Positions 42,750-50,969 of a DNA stretch of 64,000 nt are shown here, piece by piece. A program made the position numbers and the translations under genes. How positions within the stretch are numbered: position 1 is the first letter of the stretch; the number at the start of each line of letters is the position of its first letter. The notes below the pieces were generated by a model. The model had not been told where the DNA came from and did not search any database. It was given only the letters and a program-made list of their open reading frames with translations. Source of the DNA: Rhodopseudomonas sp. BAL398 (GTDB taxonomy: Bacteria > Pseudomonadota > Alphaproteobacteria > Rhizobiales > Xanthobacteraceae). The DNA lies in contig NZ_CP133111.1 of NCBI RefSeq assembly GCF_033001325.1, forward strand, positions 124,001 through 188,000, given 5' to 3'.

Positions 42750-43169
42750 GTGAAGGACGTCAGCTTGGTCTTTCCAGCATTGTCATCGTCGGTTGCCGTG
42801 GGTGCGCTGGTCGGCTGGATGCTTGCGCTGACGGCCAAGCATGTGGTCGCGGATTTTTTCCTGCAGAATTCCTGGATGGCGCTGGGCAAGGATCAGAAGA
42901 CCGGCTGGGCGCTGCCGCTGCTGACGCATTGCAGCGTGCATCTAATCCTGACGACGGCGCTGGTGCTGATGATCGCGCCGCGGCTCTGGTTCGTCGGCCC
43001 GATCGATTTCGCGATCCATCTGGCGATCGATCGCGCCAAGGGATTTTGCGTCGCGACCTACAACGTCACACCGCAACACCAATGGTTTTGGTGGCTGATC
43101 GGGACCGATCAGGCGCTGCATCACCTCACCGGATTCGGCCTGTCGCTGTTCATGGCGGTGAACGGCTGA
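42750..43169 (+). CDS. DUF3307 family membrane protein
   Basis: A 139-residue protein with at least three hydrophobic segments (VGALVGWMLALTAKHVVADF, LTHCSVHLILTTALVLMIAP, HHLTGFGLSLFMAV). The motif HVVADFFLQNSWMALGKDQK and the paired THCSVH and TDQALHH histidines are features of DUF3307 proteins. No biochemical role is established. The start is a GTG at 42750; no strong Shine-Dalgarno is evident. The gap upstream (42558-42749) holds a T6 run at 42583 but no gene. Confidence 0.75.
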   Translation: MKDVSLVFPALSSSVAVGALVGWMLALTAKHVVADFFLQNSWMALGKDQKTGWALPLLTHCSVHLILTTALVLMIAPRLWFVGPIDFAIHLAIDRAKGFCVATYNVTPQHQWFWWLIGTDQALHHLTGFGLSLFMAVNG

Positions 43170-43282
43170 GCCGGCCGGCTTCATCTTCCGTATTGCGGCA
43201 TGCGCCTGCGCGACCCCGGCATCTCGCGCCGCGGATTGCACCGGGCTGCGGCGCGCGCCAAGCTGCAGGCGGAGGAATGCCG

Positions 43283-44164
43283 ATGACCGAAGCCCCGCTG
43301 CAAAAACAATTCGCCAATGTGCGCGGCCGCCGCATGGCCTATCATGAACGCGGTTCCGGAACGCCGGTGCTTTTCCTGCACGGCAATCCGACGTCGTCCT
43401 ATCTGTGGCGCGATGTCATTCCCGAGCTTGAAGGGCTCGGCCGCCTGATGGCCCCCGACCTGATCGGCATGGGCGATTCAGACAAGCTGCCCGACCCGGG
43501 ACCGGACAGCTATCGCTTCACTACCCATCGCGATTACCTCGACGCGTTGATCGATGTGCTGATCGGCCCGTCCGAGCCGATCTTCCTGGTGGTGCATGAT
43601 TGGGGCTCGGCGCTCGGCTTCGACTGGGCCAACCGGCACCGCGACCGGGTGCTGGGGATCGCCTATATGGAGGCGATCGTGCGCCCGATCTCCGGCTGGG
43701 ACGATTGGAGCCCGTCGGCGACCCCGGTGTTTCAGGGGTTTCGCTCCGACAAGGGCGAGGCCATGATCCTCGAGCGGAACCTGTTCGTCGAACGGGTGCT
43801 GCCCGGATCGGTGCAGCGTAAACTGACCGAAGCGGAAATGGCGGAATACCGCAAGCCGTTCACCCGGCCGGAGGATCGCTGGCCGACCCTGACCTGGCCG
43901 AGGCAAATTCCGATCGGCGGCGAGCCCGCCGATGTGGTGGCGATCGTCGCCGACTACGCGCAATGGATGGCGCAGAACGACATTCCGAAGCTGTTCGTCA
44001 ACGCCGATCCCGGAGCGATCCTGATCGGCGCCTCGCGCGAGTTCTGTCGGAGCTGGAAAGCCCAGACCGAGATCACCGTGCCCGGCTCGCACTTCATCCA
44101 GGAGGATTCCGGGCCGGCGATCGGCCGCGCCGTGGCGCAATGGATCAGGACCATCCAATCATGA
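43283..44164 (+). CDS. Haloalkane dehalogenase, LinB/DhaA type
   Basis: A 293-residue alpha/beta hydrolase that closely resembles LinB and DhaA (haloalkane dehalogenase subfamily II). The nucleophile and halide-binding tryptophan are D106-W107 in VVHDWGSALGFDW, the second halide ligand is N35 in FLHGNPTSSYLW, the catalytic acid is E130 in YMEAIV and the histidine is H270 in GSHFIQED. The set is complete, so it should release halide from a C-halogen bond. The ATG at 43283 has GGAGG seven bases upstream; an ATG six bases earlier is the alternative. No dehalogenase regulator or halide transporter gene is seen beside it. Confidence 0.92.
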   Translation: MTEAPLQKQFANVRGRRMAYHERGSGTPVLFLHGNPTSSYLWRDVIPELEGLGRLMAPDLIGMGDSDKLPDPGPDSYRFTTHRDYLDALIDVLIGPSEPIFLVVHDWGSALGFDWANRHRDRVLGIAYMEAIVRPISGWDDWSPSATPVFQGFRSDKGEAMILERNLFVERVLPGSVQRKLTEAEMAEYRKPFTRPEDRWPTLTWPRQIPIGGEPADVVAIVADYAQWMAQNDIPKLFVNADPGAILIGASREFCRSWKAQTEITVPGSHFIQEDSGPAIGRAVAQWIRTIQS

Positions 44165-44191
44165 CCCCTCGATCCTGATCCCCCCCTCGCT

Positions 44192-44230
44192 GCCGAGCTG
44201 ATCGATGCCGAGCTGATCGATCCCGAGCTG
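44192..44230 (+). repeat. Short 15-bp direct repeat
   Basis: GCCGAGCTGATCGAT occurs twice in tandem (44192-44206 and 44207-44221), followed by a partial third copy (CCCGAGCTG). It lies just after the dehalogenase stop codon, in the gap before the converging phasin-like gene. It probably reflects replication slippage. Confidence 0.8.
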
Positions 44231-44327
44231 GGTTCCATCCGCCCGCACCGATCTGCAATGCGCTGTGGCGATCACCGCATTGTCGCAGCCGGCGCGGCTC
44301 GCATGCCGCATTGGGTGACATCAATGG

Positions 44328-44720
44328 TCAAGCGCTGCGGCGTTCTTCCGACTTCGGACGTTCTCCGATCAGGTCGCTCTCGGCGGTTGGCATTTTCGCT
44401 CCGATTTCGTTGCTCACGCGCATCATCTGTTGCTGGAACGCGAGGCCGTCTTCCATCAGCCGCGCAAATGCGCCGTTCGCCCAGTCCTGATATTCGCGCA
44501 GCGCATCAAGCGGAGTCGCGGCTTCGCCCAGGCGTTTGGCGGTGTCCAAGGCGGCCTGCGTGCCGATCCGGCGTCGCGTGAACCAGCCGTCGGCATATTC
44601 CTTCATTCCGCCGAGCACATTCTCCTCGGCTTCCCAGAACTTCACGCTGACCGGCGCATAGGTCTTCAACGCTGCGGTCGGCTGCAACATGTTGGGGAAT
44701 GACGTCACGGTTTCACTCAT
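44328..44720 (-). CDS. Phasin-like protein of unknown function
   Basis: A 130-residue, helix-rich protein. The sequence alternates amphipathic stretches (KFWEAEENVLGGMKEYADGW, LREYQDWANGAFARLMEDGL, FQQQMMRVSNEIGAKM), as seen in phasins that coat polyhydroxyalkanoate granules and in related small helical proteins. I do not recognise a specific family with certainty. The start is the ATG at 44718-44720 with GGGAGAG upstream; a longer frame exists but lacks a ribosome site. It is divergent from the diguanylate cyclase gene. Confidence 0.6.
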   Translation of the reverse strand: MSETVTSFPNMLQPTAALKTYAPVSVKFWEAEENVLGGMKEYADGWFTRRRIGTQAALDTAKRLGEAATPLDALREYQDWANGAFARLMEDGLAFQQQMMRVSNEIGAKMPTAESDLIGERPKSEERRSA

Positions 44721-44895
44721 GGCAACTCTCCCTTTTGTCGGTTGATTTTTAAGTATTTCAGCGGCGGCAATCGACACGATAATTTTCACGCAAATGCGGC
44801 GATGTTCAAAATTGGGCAGTCCGCAAGATTTGATTTACCATGACAAAATTGCGACGTGGAACTCGGTCCGATGGTGCCGCGCTACAAAGAATCTG

Positions 44896-44911
44896 CAGGT
44901 AGTAATACCTG
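44896..44911. promoter_or_regulatory. Short perfect inverted repeat upstream of diguanylate cyclase gene
   Basis: CAGGTA-GTAA-TACCTG is an exact 6-bp-arm palindrome in the AT-richer gap between the phasin-like and GGDEF genes, 115 bases upstream of the cyclase start. It could be a regulator site. No matching copy was noticed elsewhere. Confidence 0.3.
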
Positions 44912-44946
44912 GCAATAAATTAACCGGAACCGATGAGGAGGCCGAT

Positions 44947-45039
44947 ATGCTTGGAACTAATAATCTTTTTCTTCCAGTGGCATTCGGTCAGAAGCTAGGT
45001 CGACACCGTGATGCGAGAGAATATGGCTGCATTTCTTGA
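44947..45039 (+). CDS. Small ORF (30 aa) overlapping the diguanylate cyclase start
   Basis: An ATG at 44947 stands after GAGGAGG, the best Shine-Dalgarno in this region. It opens 30 codons beginning MLGTNNLFLPVAFGQKLGRH. The frame ends 29 bases inside the cyclase gene, in a different frame. The cyclase ATG has no comparable ribosome site, so the small frame may feed ribosomes to it. No family is recognised; coding status is uncertain. Confidence 0.4.
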   Translation: MLGTNNLFLPVAFGQKLGRHRDAREYGCIS

Positions 45040-47239
45040 AGGCCAGCTGGATTTCATATTCTTCTTCTATGGCCTGGCATTTATCCTTGTCGGCACTGCC
45101 GGGCTGTCGATCGCCAGGGAACCGCGCGGCAAGGCGGCCGGGCTGGCGCTGTTCGGCGCCTTCGGCCTGTTGCACGGCGCCTCGGAATGGCTCGACCTCG
45201 CAGCGCTGATCATCGAGGACTCGCCGCTCTTTGTCGTCATCCGCCTCGCCTGCATGACGGGCTCCTTCATGTTTCTGCTTGAATTCGCGCGGACGGGAGC
45301 CGTTGGGCTCGGAGTCCGGGTGCCGGGCCGCTGGATTCACCTGCCTCTGCTCGGCCTGGTGATCATCGGCGGAGTTGCCGGAGATGCGGCGACGGCCAAC
45401 GCGCTGGCGCGCTACAGCTTCGGGCTGGTCGGCGCGCTCGGCAGCGCTGCGGTGCTGATCGAGCGGACGCGGCAGCGTTCGGCGTTGGCCAGCTGGATTA
45501 CCAAAATCGCCGGAGTGACCATGATCTTCTACGGCGTCGCCGCCGGATTGATTGTTCCGGAAGCGCCGTTCTGGCCCGCCGACATCATCAATCAGGCCTC
45601 TTTCGTCACGCTCACCGGCGTCCCGATTCAGCTGGTGCGTGGTCTGATCGGTTGCGTCTTGGCACTGACGATCTGGGGGGCATGGGGGCACCTGCTGGTC
45701 CGGGCCGTGGATTCGGAGCGCTACACCGCCCATCTGCGCTGGCAGTTCGTCGGCGCGCTGGCTGCGCTGGCTGCGATTTTTATCGGCGGCTGGCTGCTGA
45801 CCGATTTTCTCGGCAAGATCTACCGCGGTGAGATCGAGAGCGAAGCCCAGGGCGACAGCGAGCTGCTGGTCAGTCGTGTGGCCGGAGAAAGCGCGGCGGT
45901 GCGGGCGATGGCAGAAGCACTGGCCGGCACGCCCGCGGTGTCGGCGATGCTGCGGCGCGGAGAGCCTCAGGACATCGCCAACGCCCAGCAAGCGCTGGAA
46001 CTCGACGTCGAGGCATCGGGAGCGACGCTCGGGCTGATCGTCGACAGCAGCGGTCAGGTGGTGAGATCATCCCAACGCAAGGAATTCGCGTTGCTGGGGA
46101 TGCCCAATCAAAGCCGGAAGGGTTGGTTCGAAAGGGCCATCCAAGGAACAGACGCCAGTCAGATCGAGTCTGACCCCGTCAGCAAAGAGCGGACCTATTA
46201 CGCCAGTCATGCGGTCCGATCGCCTGACGGCACCATCCTCGGCGTGGTGGTGCTGATCAAGTCGCTGGAAATTCTCGACCTCAACCTGAAGTCGTTTGAT
46301 CGCGCATTCTACTTCATCAATGCCGATGGCATGGTCATGCTCACCAATCGGGATGGCCAATTCCAGCGGCCACTCTGGCCGCAGGCGTCAAGGCAAAAGC
46401 TCAATCTCGACGAACAGCTCGGCGCGCCAGCGCAGCCGACGATGCTGGCGGCCGAGGTCAAGACCTCGGCATGGACCACATTCGGCGGCCGGCGCGGCTA
46501 TGTGTTGCGTTCGCCGCTGGGGCAAAGCGAATGGTCGATTGTTCTCGTGATCCCGGTGACCGGCATGTTCGCCAGCCGGTTGTTGGGGATCATCATCACC
46601 CTGCAATTCGCGATCACCGCGCTGTTCTATTTCTTCGGGCGGGAACACGGCATCCGCGATAACATCGCCGCGGTGCGCCGGCTGGAATTGCAGCGGCGCG
46701 CGGATTTGTTGGAAATCCAGGCGACCACGGATCCGCTGACCGGGGCCTTCAACCGGTTGAAGTTCGACGAAGAGCTATGCGACGAAATCGGGCGGGCCAA
46801 CCGCTACGAAACCCCGCTGGCGCTGACGTTGTGCGACATCGATCACTTCAAGGAAGTCAACGACGTCTACGGCCATCAGGCGGGCGATCGCGTCCTGATC
46901 GAACTGTCGGCGATGGTGGCGCGCGGACTGCGGCAGTCGGATCTGCTGGCGCGCTGGGGCGGCGAGGAGTTCGTGATCCTGTTGCCGGGGATCGATGCGC
47001 TGCGCGCCGGCATCGTCGCCGACAAGTTGCGCGAGACGATCGCGCGGGCCTCGTTCGGCGAGGTCGGGGCCGTCACTTGCAGTTTCGGTGTCGCCAATTA
47101 CGTCTATGGCGACACCGCGGCGACGTTGCTGGCCCGGGCCGACAATGCGCTGTATCGCGCCAAGATGAATGGCCGCAACCGGGTCGAAGTCGACACGCCG
47201 CTGATCGAAGGCGTGGAACTGGCGCCGTGGCATTCATAG
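45011..47239 (+). CDS. Membrane sensor diguanylate cyclase (GGDEF)
   Basis: A 742-residue protein. The first 230 residues hold about seven hydrophobic segments, followed by another membrane segment at about 245-265 (LAALAAIFIGGWLLTDFLG), then an extracytoplasmic sensor region of about 250 residues (GLIVDSSGQVVRSS, AFYFINADGMVMLTN, resembling dCache/PAS-like folds), another membrane pass (LLGIIITLQFAITALFYFF) and a C-terminal GGDEF domain with GGEEF at 650-654. RQSD five residues earlier is a good inhibitory (I) site. It should make cyclic di-GMP and respond to product feedback. The start is the ATG at 45011 (GTG three bases before). Confidence 0.9.
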   Translation: MRENMAAFLEGQLDFIFFFYGLAFILVGTAGLSIAREPRGKAAGLALFGAFGLLHGASEWLDLAALIIEDSPLFVVIRLACMTGSFMFLLEFARTGAVGLGVRVPGRWIHLPLLGLVIIGGVAGDAATANALARYSFGLVGALGSAAVLIERTRQRSALASWITKIAGVTMIFYGVAAGLIVPEAPFWPADIINQASFVTLTGVPIQLVRGLIGCVLALTIWGAWGHLLVRAVDSERYTAHLRWQFVGALAALAAIFIGGWLLTDFLGKIYRGEIESEAQGDSELLVSRVAGESAAVRAMAEALAGTPAVSAMLRRGEPQDIANAQQALELDVEASGATLGLIVDSSGQVVRSSQRKEFALLGMPNQSRKGWFERAIQGTDASQIESDPVSKERTYYASHAVRSPDGTILGVVVLIKSLEILDLNLKSFDRAFYFINADGMVMLTNRDGQFQRPLWPQASRQKLNLDEQLGAPAQPTMLAAEVKTSAWTTFGGRRGYVLRSPLGQSEWSIVLVIPVTGMFASRLLGIIITLQFAITALFYFFGREHGIRDNIAAVRRLELQRRADLLEIQATTDPLTGAFNRLKFDEELCDEIGRANRYETPLALTLCDIDHFKEVNDVYGHQAGDRVLIELSAMVARGLRQSDLLARWGGEEFVILLPGIDALRAGIVADKLRETIARASFGEVGAVTCSFGVANYVYGDTAATLLARADNALYRAKMNGRNRVEVDTPLIEGVELAPWHS

Positions 47240-47408
47240 GGCGGCCCTGTCGCCGGCCATCATTTCCCTTGCCTCATCGGAGCGGCGCGGAGGCGCGGCG
47301 CGCCTGTCTGATTCGCGGTTCCATTTCAATACTTAATGGCGCCATTGGCGGGCTTGGTTAACTCCTCATTAACGAATTGCATTGCATGCTGCGTTCTTGG
47401 AGAGCGCC

Positions 47409-47819
47409 ATGTGGTCAAGTCGCGAAGCATTCGAGAACGACTTCTGCCCGGTCCGCGAGGATCTGCTCGGCGAGATGTATCGCGCCAACGAGAACGGCCT
47501 GTCTCAACTGGTGGAGAGCGTGTCGTCCGAGGTGCGGGCGATGCTGGCGCTGTTCTGTTACCGCCGCAGCCATTTGCATGCGCTGGCGCTGACGATCGCC
47601 GGCAGCTGTGACGAGCGCGAATTGATTCAGCTCGGCGGCCGCGTCGGTTCCACCCTCTACGCGCAGTCGCACGGGACCACGCGATCCCGGCCGGCGACGT
47701 CATCGTCCTACGGCAACCGCAAGCCGATCACGCTGTCGACCAAGCCGCTGAGCACGGTCGCGCCGTTGCAGAATGACGACGAAGACGAAGACGATCACCC
47801 CCGCGCCGCGGTCGGCTGA
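47409..47819 (+). CDS. Conserved hypothetical protein with acidic tail
   Basis: A 136-residue protein that I do not recognise. The first 85 residues look folded and helical (FCPVREDLLGEMYRANENGL, LVESVSSEVRAMLALFCYRRSHLHALALTIAG). The rest is low in order, with a Ser/Thr/Pro-rich stretch and an acidic DDEDEDD run near the end. GGAGAG precedes the ATG at 47409. It lies 169 bases after the diguanylate cyclase on the same strand and converges on the cysteine-cluster gene. The clear ribosome site and codon pattern suggest a real gene. Confidence 0.65.
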   Translation: MWSSREAFENDFCPVREDLLGEMYRANENGLSQLVESVSSEVRAMLALFCYRRSHLHALALTIAGSCDERELIQLGGRVGSTLYAQSHGTTRSRPATSSSYGNRKPITLSTKPLSTVAPLQNDDEDEDDHPRAAVG

Positions 47820-47837
47820 CCGCGGTTTCTCACTGCT

Positions 47838-48155
47838 TCACAGCACCGGCAGGCCGAATTTGCGCCGCGCCATCGCGCATTCCGGATCGCCCGGCATGCA
47901 GGTTCTGCACACTTCGGGCCGAATGGCGTAGATGCCGCAAGCCGTGGCTTCGCCGATCTTGCCGCTCAGCGCGGCGCAGCGGTCGTCCGGGCAGCGCATC
48001 CCCGATAGTCGGTCATTGACCAGTTCCGCCGGAATTAAATCGAGCGCGTCGTCATCCTCGATAGTGAAGCGCGGCCAATTGGCCGAATACGCACAGCAGG
48101 CGCCGCAGCCCTGGCAGGGGCTGGGCAAGTCGGAACTGGGCGCGCTGATCGTCAT
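47838..48155 (-). CDS. YkgJ family cysteine cluster protein
   Basis: A 105-residue protein with the cysteine pattern of YkgJ/UPF0153 proteins: CQGCGACC near the N-terminus, then CPDDRCAAL, CGIYAIRPEVCRTC and a last cysteine in DPECAM. These probably bind zinc or an iron-sulfur cluster. No enzymatic role is established. It follows the PNPOx-like gene on the same strand, 60 bases downstream, so the two could share a transcript. No strong Shine-Dalgarno is visible at the ATG used. Confidence 0.82.
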   Translation of the reverse strand: MTISAPSSDLPSPCQGCGACCAYSANWPRFTIEDDDALDLIPAELVNDRLSGMRCPDDRCAALSGKIGEATACGIYAIRPEVCRTCMPGDPECAMARRKFGLPVL

Positions 48156-48215
48156 CGAGCCGCTTTAGCGCGAAGCGTGTGGTGGCGATACGTCTTTGCA
48201 TCGGGACGGGCGCAA

Positions 48216-48827
48216 TCAGGCGCCGGCCGCGGCCAAAGCCGCTTCCAGCTGCGCGATCCGGGCATCGCGCGACGCCAGCGCCGCGGCGACGTCGGCGGCG
48301 TCGAATTTCTGTGGGATATGCTGCGGGCAATTGGTGTCCCAGGCGCTGATCTTGAACATAATCACTTGCTCGGGCCGCGCCTTATAGGTCTTCGGCATCA
48401 AGGATTGCAGCAGGGCCGGGTCGTCCTCGATCACCCGGGCTTCGCCCCAGATCTTGACGCGGCGGCGATGTGCATAGTCGATCAGAAAGATATTTGCCTT
48501 GGGGTTCTCAGTGAGATTGCCCTGGGTGATATATTGCCGATTGCCGCTGAAATCCGCGAAGGCCAGCGTCGTCGGATCGAGCACCCGGATGAAGCCGGGC
48601 GGGCCGCCGCGGTGCTGGATATAGGGCTGGCCGTCGGCGCTGGCGGTGGCGAGGAACATGCTGGTCTGCGCCGCGAGGAATTCGGCCAAATCGCCGTCGA
48701 CGGTGCTGCGCCAGCCGCCATTTTCCTCCACTTTCGCATAGGCGCTGCGTGATCCTTTGCGGGTCTGGATCGCCTTCACCGCCGGCGTGAATGCGACGTC
48801 GCTGGAATAGGTTTGATCGTCCGACAT
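48216..48827 (-). CDS. Pyridoxamine 5'-phosphate oxidase-like FMN-binding protein
   Basis: A 203-residue protein of the PNPOx-like split-barrel fold. The stretches TSMFLATASADGQPYIQHRGGPPG, LAFADFSGNRQYITQGNLTENPKANIF (span about residues 88-114) and RRVKIWGEARVIEDD form the FMN-binding part. A short coiled C-terminal tail (ARIAQLEAALAAAGA) follows. Substrate unknown; relatives are often annotated as flavin-nucleotide-binding proteins. The start is the ATG at 48825-48827 with AGAGG upstream. It is divergent from a LysR gene, which probably regulates it. Confidence 0.82.
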   Translation of the reverse strand: MSDDQTYSSDVAFTPAVKAIQTRKGSRSAYAKVEENGGWRSTVDGDLAEFLAAQTSMFLATASADGQPYIQHRGGPPGFIRVLDPTTLAFADFSGNRQYITQGNLTENPKANIFLIDYAHRRRVKIWGEARVIEDDPALLQSLMPKTYKARPEQVIMFKISAWDTNCPQHIPQKFDAADVAAALASRDARIAQLEAALAAAGA

Positions 48828-48887
48828 GGTTGAGACCTCTGATCGCACTGATATCGAGCGTCGCAGCAATTTGCGCAATCGTCGCGA

Positions 48888-48915
48888 TTGACACTTCATT
48901 GTTGCGATATATGAA
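48888..48915 (+). promoter_or_regulatory. LysR-type operator and promoter in the PNPOx-lysR divergent gap
   Basis: TTCAT-N11-ATGAA at 48895-48915 is a perfect T-N11-A LysR box. TTGACA at 48888-48893 and TATGAA at 48910-48915 (16-base spacer) look like the -35 and -10 of the LysR gene, so the box overlaps its promoter, as expected for autorepression. The predicted RNA would begin very near the LysR ATG at 48924. Confidence 0.55.
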
Positions 48916-48923
48916 ATAATACC

Positions 48924-49823
48924 ATGGATCGCCTCGACGCCATGACCGCCTTTGTGGCGGTCGCCGACCTGCACGGCTTTGCGCCGGCCGCGCGCAAGCT
49001 CGGCCTGTCGCCGTCCGGCGTCACCCGATTGATCGCGGCGCTGGAAGACCGGCTCGGCGCGCGGCTGCTGCAGCGGACCACCCGCTCGGTCACGCTGACC
49101 GATATCGGCGCGCGCTATCTGGAGCGGGCGCGGCGCATTCTGGCCGATATCGAGGAGGCCGAGGCGTCCGCCGGCGCCGAGCGAACCCAGCCCTCGGGGC
49201 GTCTCGTGGTGTCGGCGCCGGTCGGCTTTGGCCGGCTCCACGTCGCCCCGCTGATGTCGGCCTATCTCAGGCGCTATCCAGCGGTCAGCGGCGAGTTGCG
49301 GCTGTCCGATCGGGTGATCAATCTGGTCGAGGACGGCGTCGACGCCGCGGTGCGGATCGGGCATTTGCCCGATTCAACCCTGGTAGCGCGCCAATTCGGA
49401 CAGATGCGGCGCATCGTGGTGGCGTCGCCGGACTATCTGGCGCAGCGCGGCGTGCCGGCGACGCCGGCGGCGATCGCCGCGCACGACACCATCCAGCTCG
49501 GCGCGCTGGCCGCGGCGCCGGATTGGCGCTTCGTCGAAGGCGGCCGCGAGATCCGCGTGCCCCACGCGCCGCGCTTCACCAGCAATGTCGCCGACGCGGC
49601 GATCTGGCATGCCGAGCAGGGCGGCGGGCTCACTTGCGTGCTGTCCTATCAGGCCGCCGACGCCATCAAGGCCGGTCGGCTGCAAATCGTGCTGGCGGAT
49701 TTCGAGCTGCCGCCGCTGCCGATCCATATCGTCTATCCGACCTCGCGGCTGTTATCCGCCAAGGTCCGCGCCCTGATCGATCTGGCCCATGACACCTGCG
49801 ACTGGCAATTCGCGACGCGCTGA
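48924..49823 (+). CDS. LysR family transcriptional regulator
   Basis: A 299-residue LysR-type regulator. The N-terminus MDRLDAMTAFVAVADLHGFA, with LGLSPSGVTRLIAALEDRLG and RLLQRTTRSVTLTDIG, is the winged helix-turn-helix; residues about 90-295 are the periplasmic-binding-protein-like effector domain (AVRIGHLPDSTLVARQFG). It is divergent from the PNPOx-like gene with a LysR box between. No Shine-Dalgarno precedes the ATG and the predicted promoter is only a few bases upstream, so the mRNA may be leaderless. Confidence 0.9.
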   Translation: MDRLDAMTAFVAVADLHGFAPAARKLGLSPSGVTRLIAALEDRLGARLLQRTTRSVTLTDIGARYLERARRILADIEEAEASAGAERTQPSGRLVVSAPVGFGRLHVAPLMSAYLRRYPAVSGELRLSDRVINLVEDGVDAAVRIGHLPDSTLVARQFGQMRRIVVASPDYLAQRGVPATPAAIAAHDTIQLGALAAAPDWRFVEGGREIRVPHAPRFTSNVADAAIWHAEQGGGLTCVLSYQAADAIKAGRLQIVLADFELPPLPIHIVYPTSRLLSAKVRALIDLAHDTCDWQFATR

Positions 49824-49831
49824 CGCCGCAT

Positions 49832-50245
49832 CTATTCCTTCGGCTTCGCCACGCTGAACGTCGCATTGGCGCGGGCGCAACGGTTGCCGTCGACGGTGAC
49901 GAAGCATTGCGCGACGCACAGGGTCCGGCCGGCCTTGATCACCTCGGTCTCGACCTGGAGCCATTGCCCGATCTGGGCCGGGCCGATGAAGTCGATCGAC
50001 AGGCTGGCTGTCACCAGACGCGCCGCACCGCCGAGCTTGACGCCGCAGCTCAGCCCCATCGCGTTGTCGGCGAGCGAGGTGATCAGTCCGCCATGGGCCA
50101 GTCCGCGCGAATTGGTGTGCGGGGGAGCGAGCCGTAGCCCGATGATCACCGCATCCGCAGTCCGTTTGGAATAGATCGGCTCCCACGGATCGGTCAAAGG
50201 GCTCTGGCGGAAATGTCGTTCAAAGCCCTCGGGAATCTCGGTCAT
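49832..50245 (-). CDS. PaaI-family hotdog thioesterase
   Basis: A 137-residue hotdog-fold protein. NSRGLAHGGLITSLADNAMG is the HGG-type active-site motif of acyl-CoA thioesterases in the PaaI group, and ARLVTASLSIDFIGPAQIGQ follows as expected. It is a different branch from PaaI at 11753. It converges on the LysR gene with only 8 bases between the two. The acyl-CoA substrate is unknown. Confidence 0.85.
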   Translation of the reverse strand: MTEIPEGFERHFRQSPLTDPWEPIYSKRTADAVIIGLRLAPPHTNSRGLAHGGLITSLADNAMGLSCGVKLGGAARLVTASLSIDFIGPAQIGQWLQVETEVIKAGRTLCVAQCFVTVDGNRCARANATFSVAKPKE

Positions 50246-50345
50246 TCATGCTCCGGTTGCGTGCCATTCTTGACGATCCGCAACGGATCACGAATGGCCG
50301 GCAATGACCAGAGCAGGGCGCGCGACGCGGCGTGCGCCGCCGGCG

Positions 50346-50780
50346 CTACGGGTCGCGCAGTTCGATGCGGTCGGCGCTGAAGATGCTGTCGGCGGCCTTG
50401 GCCTCCTGCAGGCATTCGCGGACCACGAACAGCAGCGCCGCCGAGGTGAACGGCTTGCGCAGGCAGCGCCAGGCGCCGAGTTCGATCGCCACGCTGAGAA
50501 AATCCGGGGCGTGACCCTGGATTTCCGAGAAGGCGTAGCCGGAGATCGCGATCAGCGGCACCTTGGGCGCGCGTTGGTGAAAGATTCGGACGGCCTCGAA
50601 GCCGTGCATGTGCGGCATGAAAATATCGATGATCATCAGATCGAAACTGGTGCGGCCGAGCGCCTCCAGGCCGCTTTCCGCGCCGTCCGCGGTTGTCACG
50701 TCATAGCCGTTGCGATTGAGCAGGGCGCGGATCGATGTGCAGACCGACGGCTCGTCGTCGACTACAAGAATGCGCGTCAT
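50346..50780 (-). CDS. Single-domain response regulator (receiver only)
   Basis: A 144-residue receiver-domain protein. The acidic pair is D8-D9 in ILVVDDEPSV, the phosphoacceptor is D52 in MIIDIFMPHMHG and the conserved lysine is K109 in LRKPF. No output domain follows, so it probably works by protein contact in a phosphorelay, as CheY- or DivK-like proteins do. AGGAGG precedes the ATG at 50778-50780. No histidine kinase gene is present nearby, so it is an orphan. It is divergent from alkB across a 189-base gap. Confidence 0.9.
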   Translation of the reverse strand: MTRILVVDDEPSVCTSIRALLNRNGYDVTTADGAESGLEALGRTSFDLMIIDIFMPHMHGFEAVRIFHQRAPKVPLIAISGYAFSEIQGHAPDFLSVAIELGAWRCLRKPFTSAALLFVVRECLQEAKAADSIFSADRIELRDP

Positions 50781-50969
50781 CAAGGCCTCCTGGCTGAGGG
50801 TCAAAGCGATCGACATTCAATCGAGGCGGTTCAGCGAAACGTCGGCGAATCAACATTGCCGCCAGTATCAATCTGAGGTTGAGATTGCGTCCGCCCTAAA
50901 TGATACATAGGGAACTGAAAATGATCGAGATTTATTCTCAAACCACAATGCGACGGACCTGCGGCCGCA

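Noticed and set aside
44794-44946. Longer 81-codon version of the small ORF before the diguanylate cyclase
   Set aside because: The upstream part has no ribosome site at its ATG and lies in AT-rich promoter-like sequence; only the part from 44947 has a strong Shine-Dalgarno.
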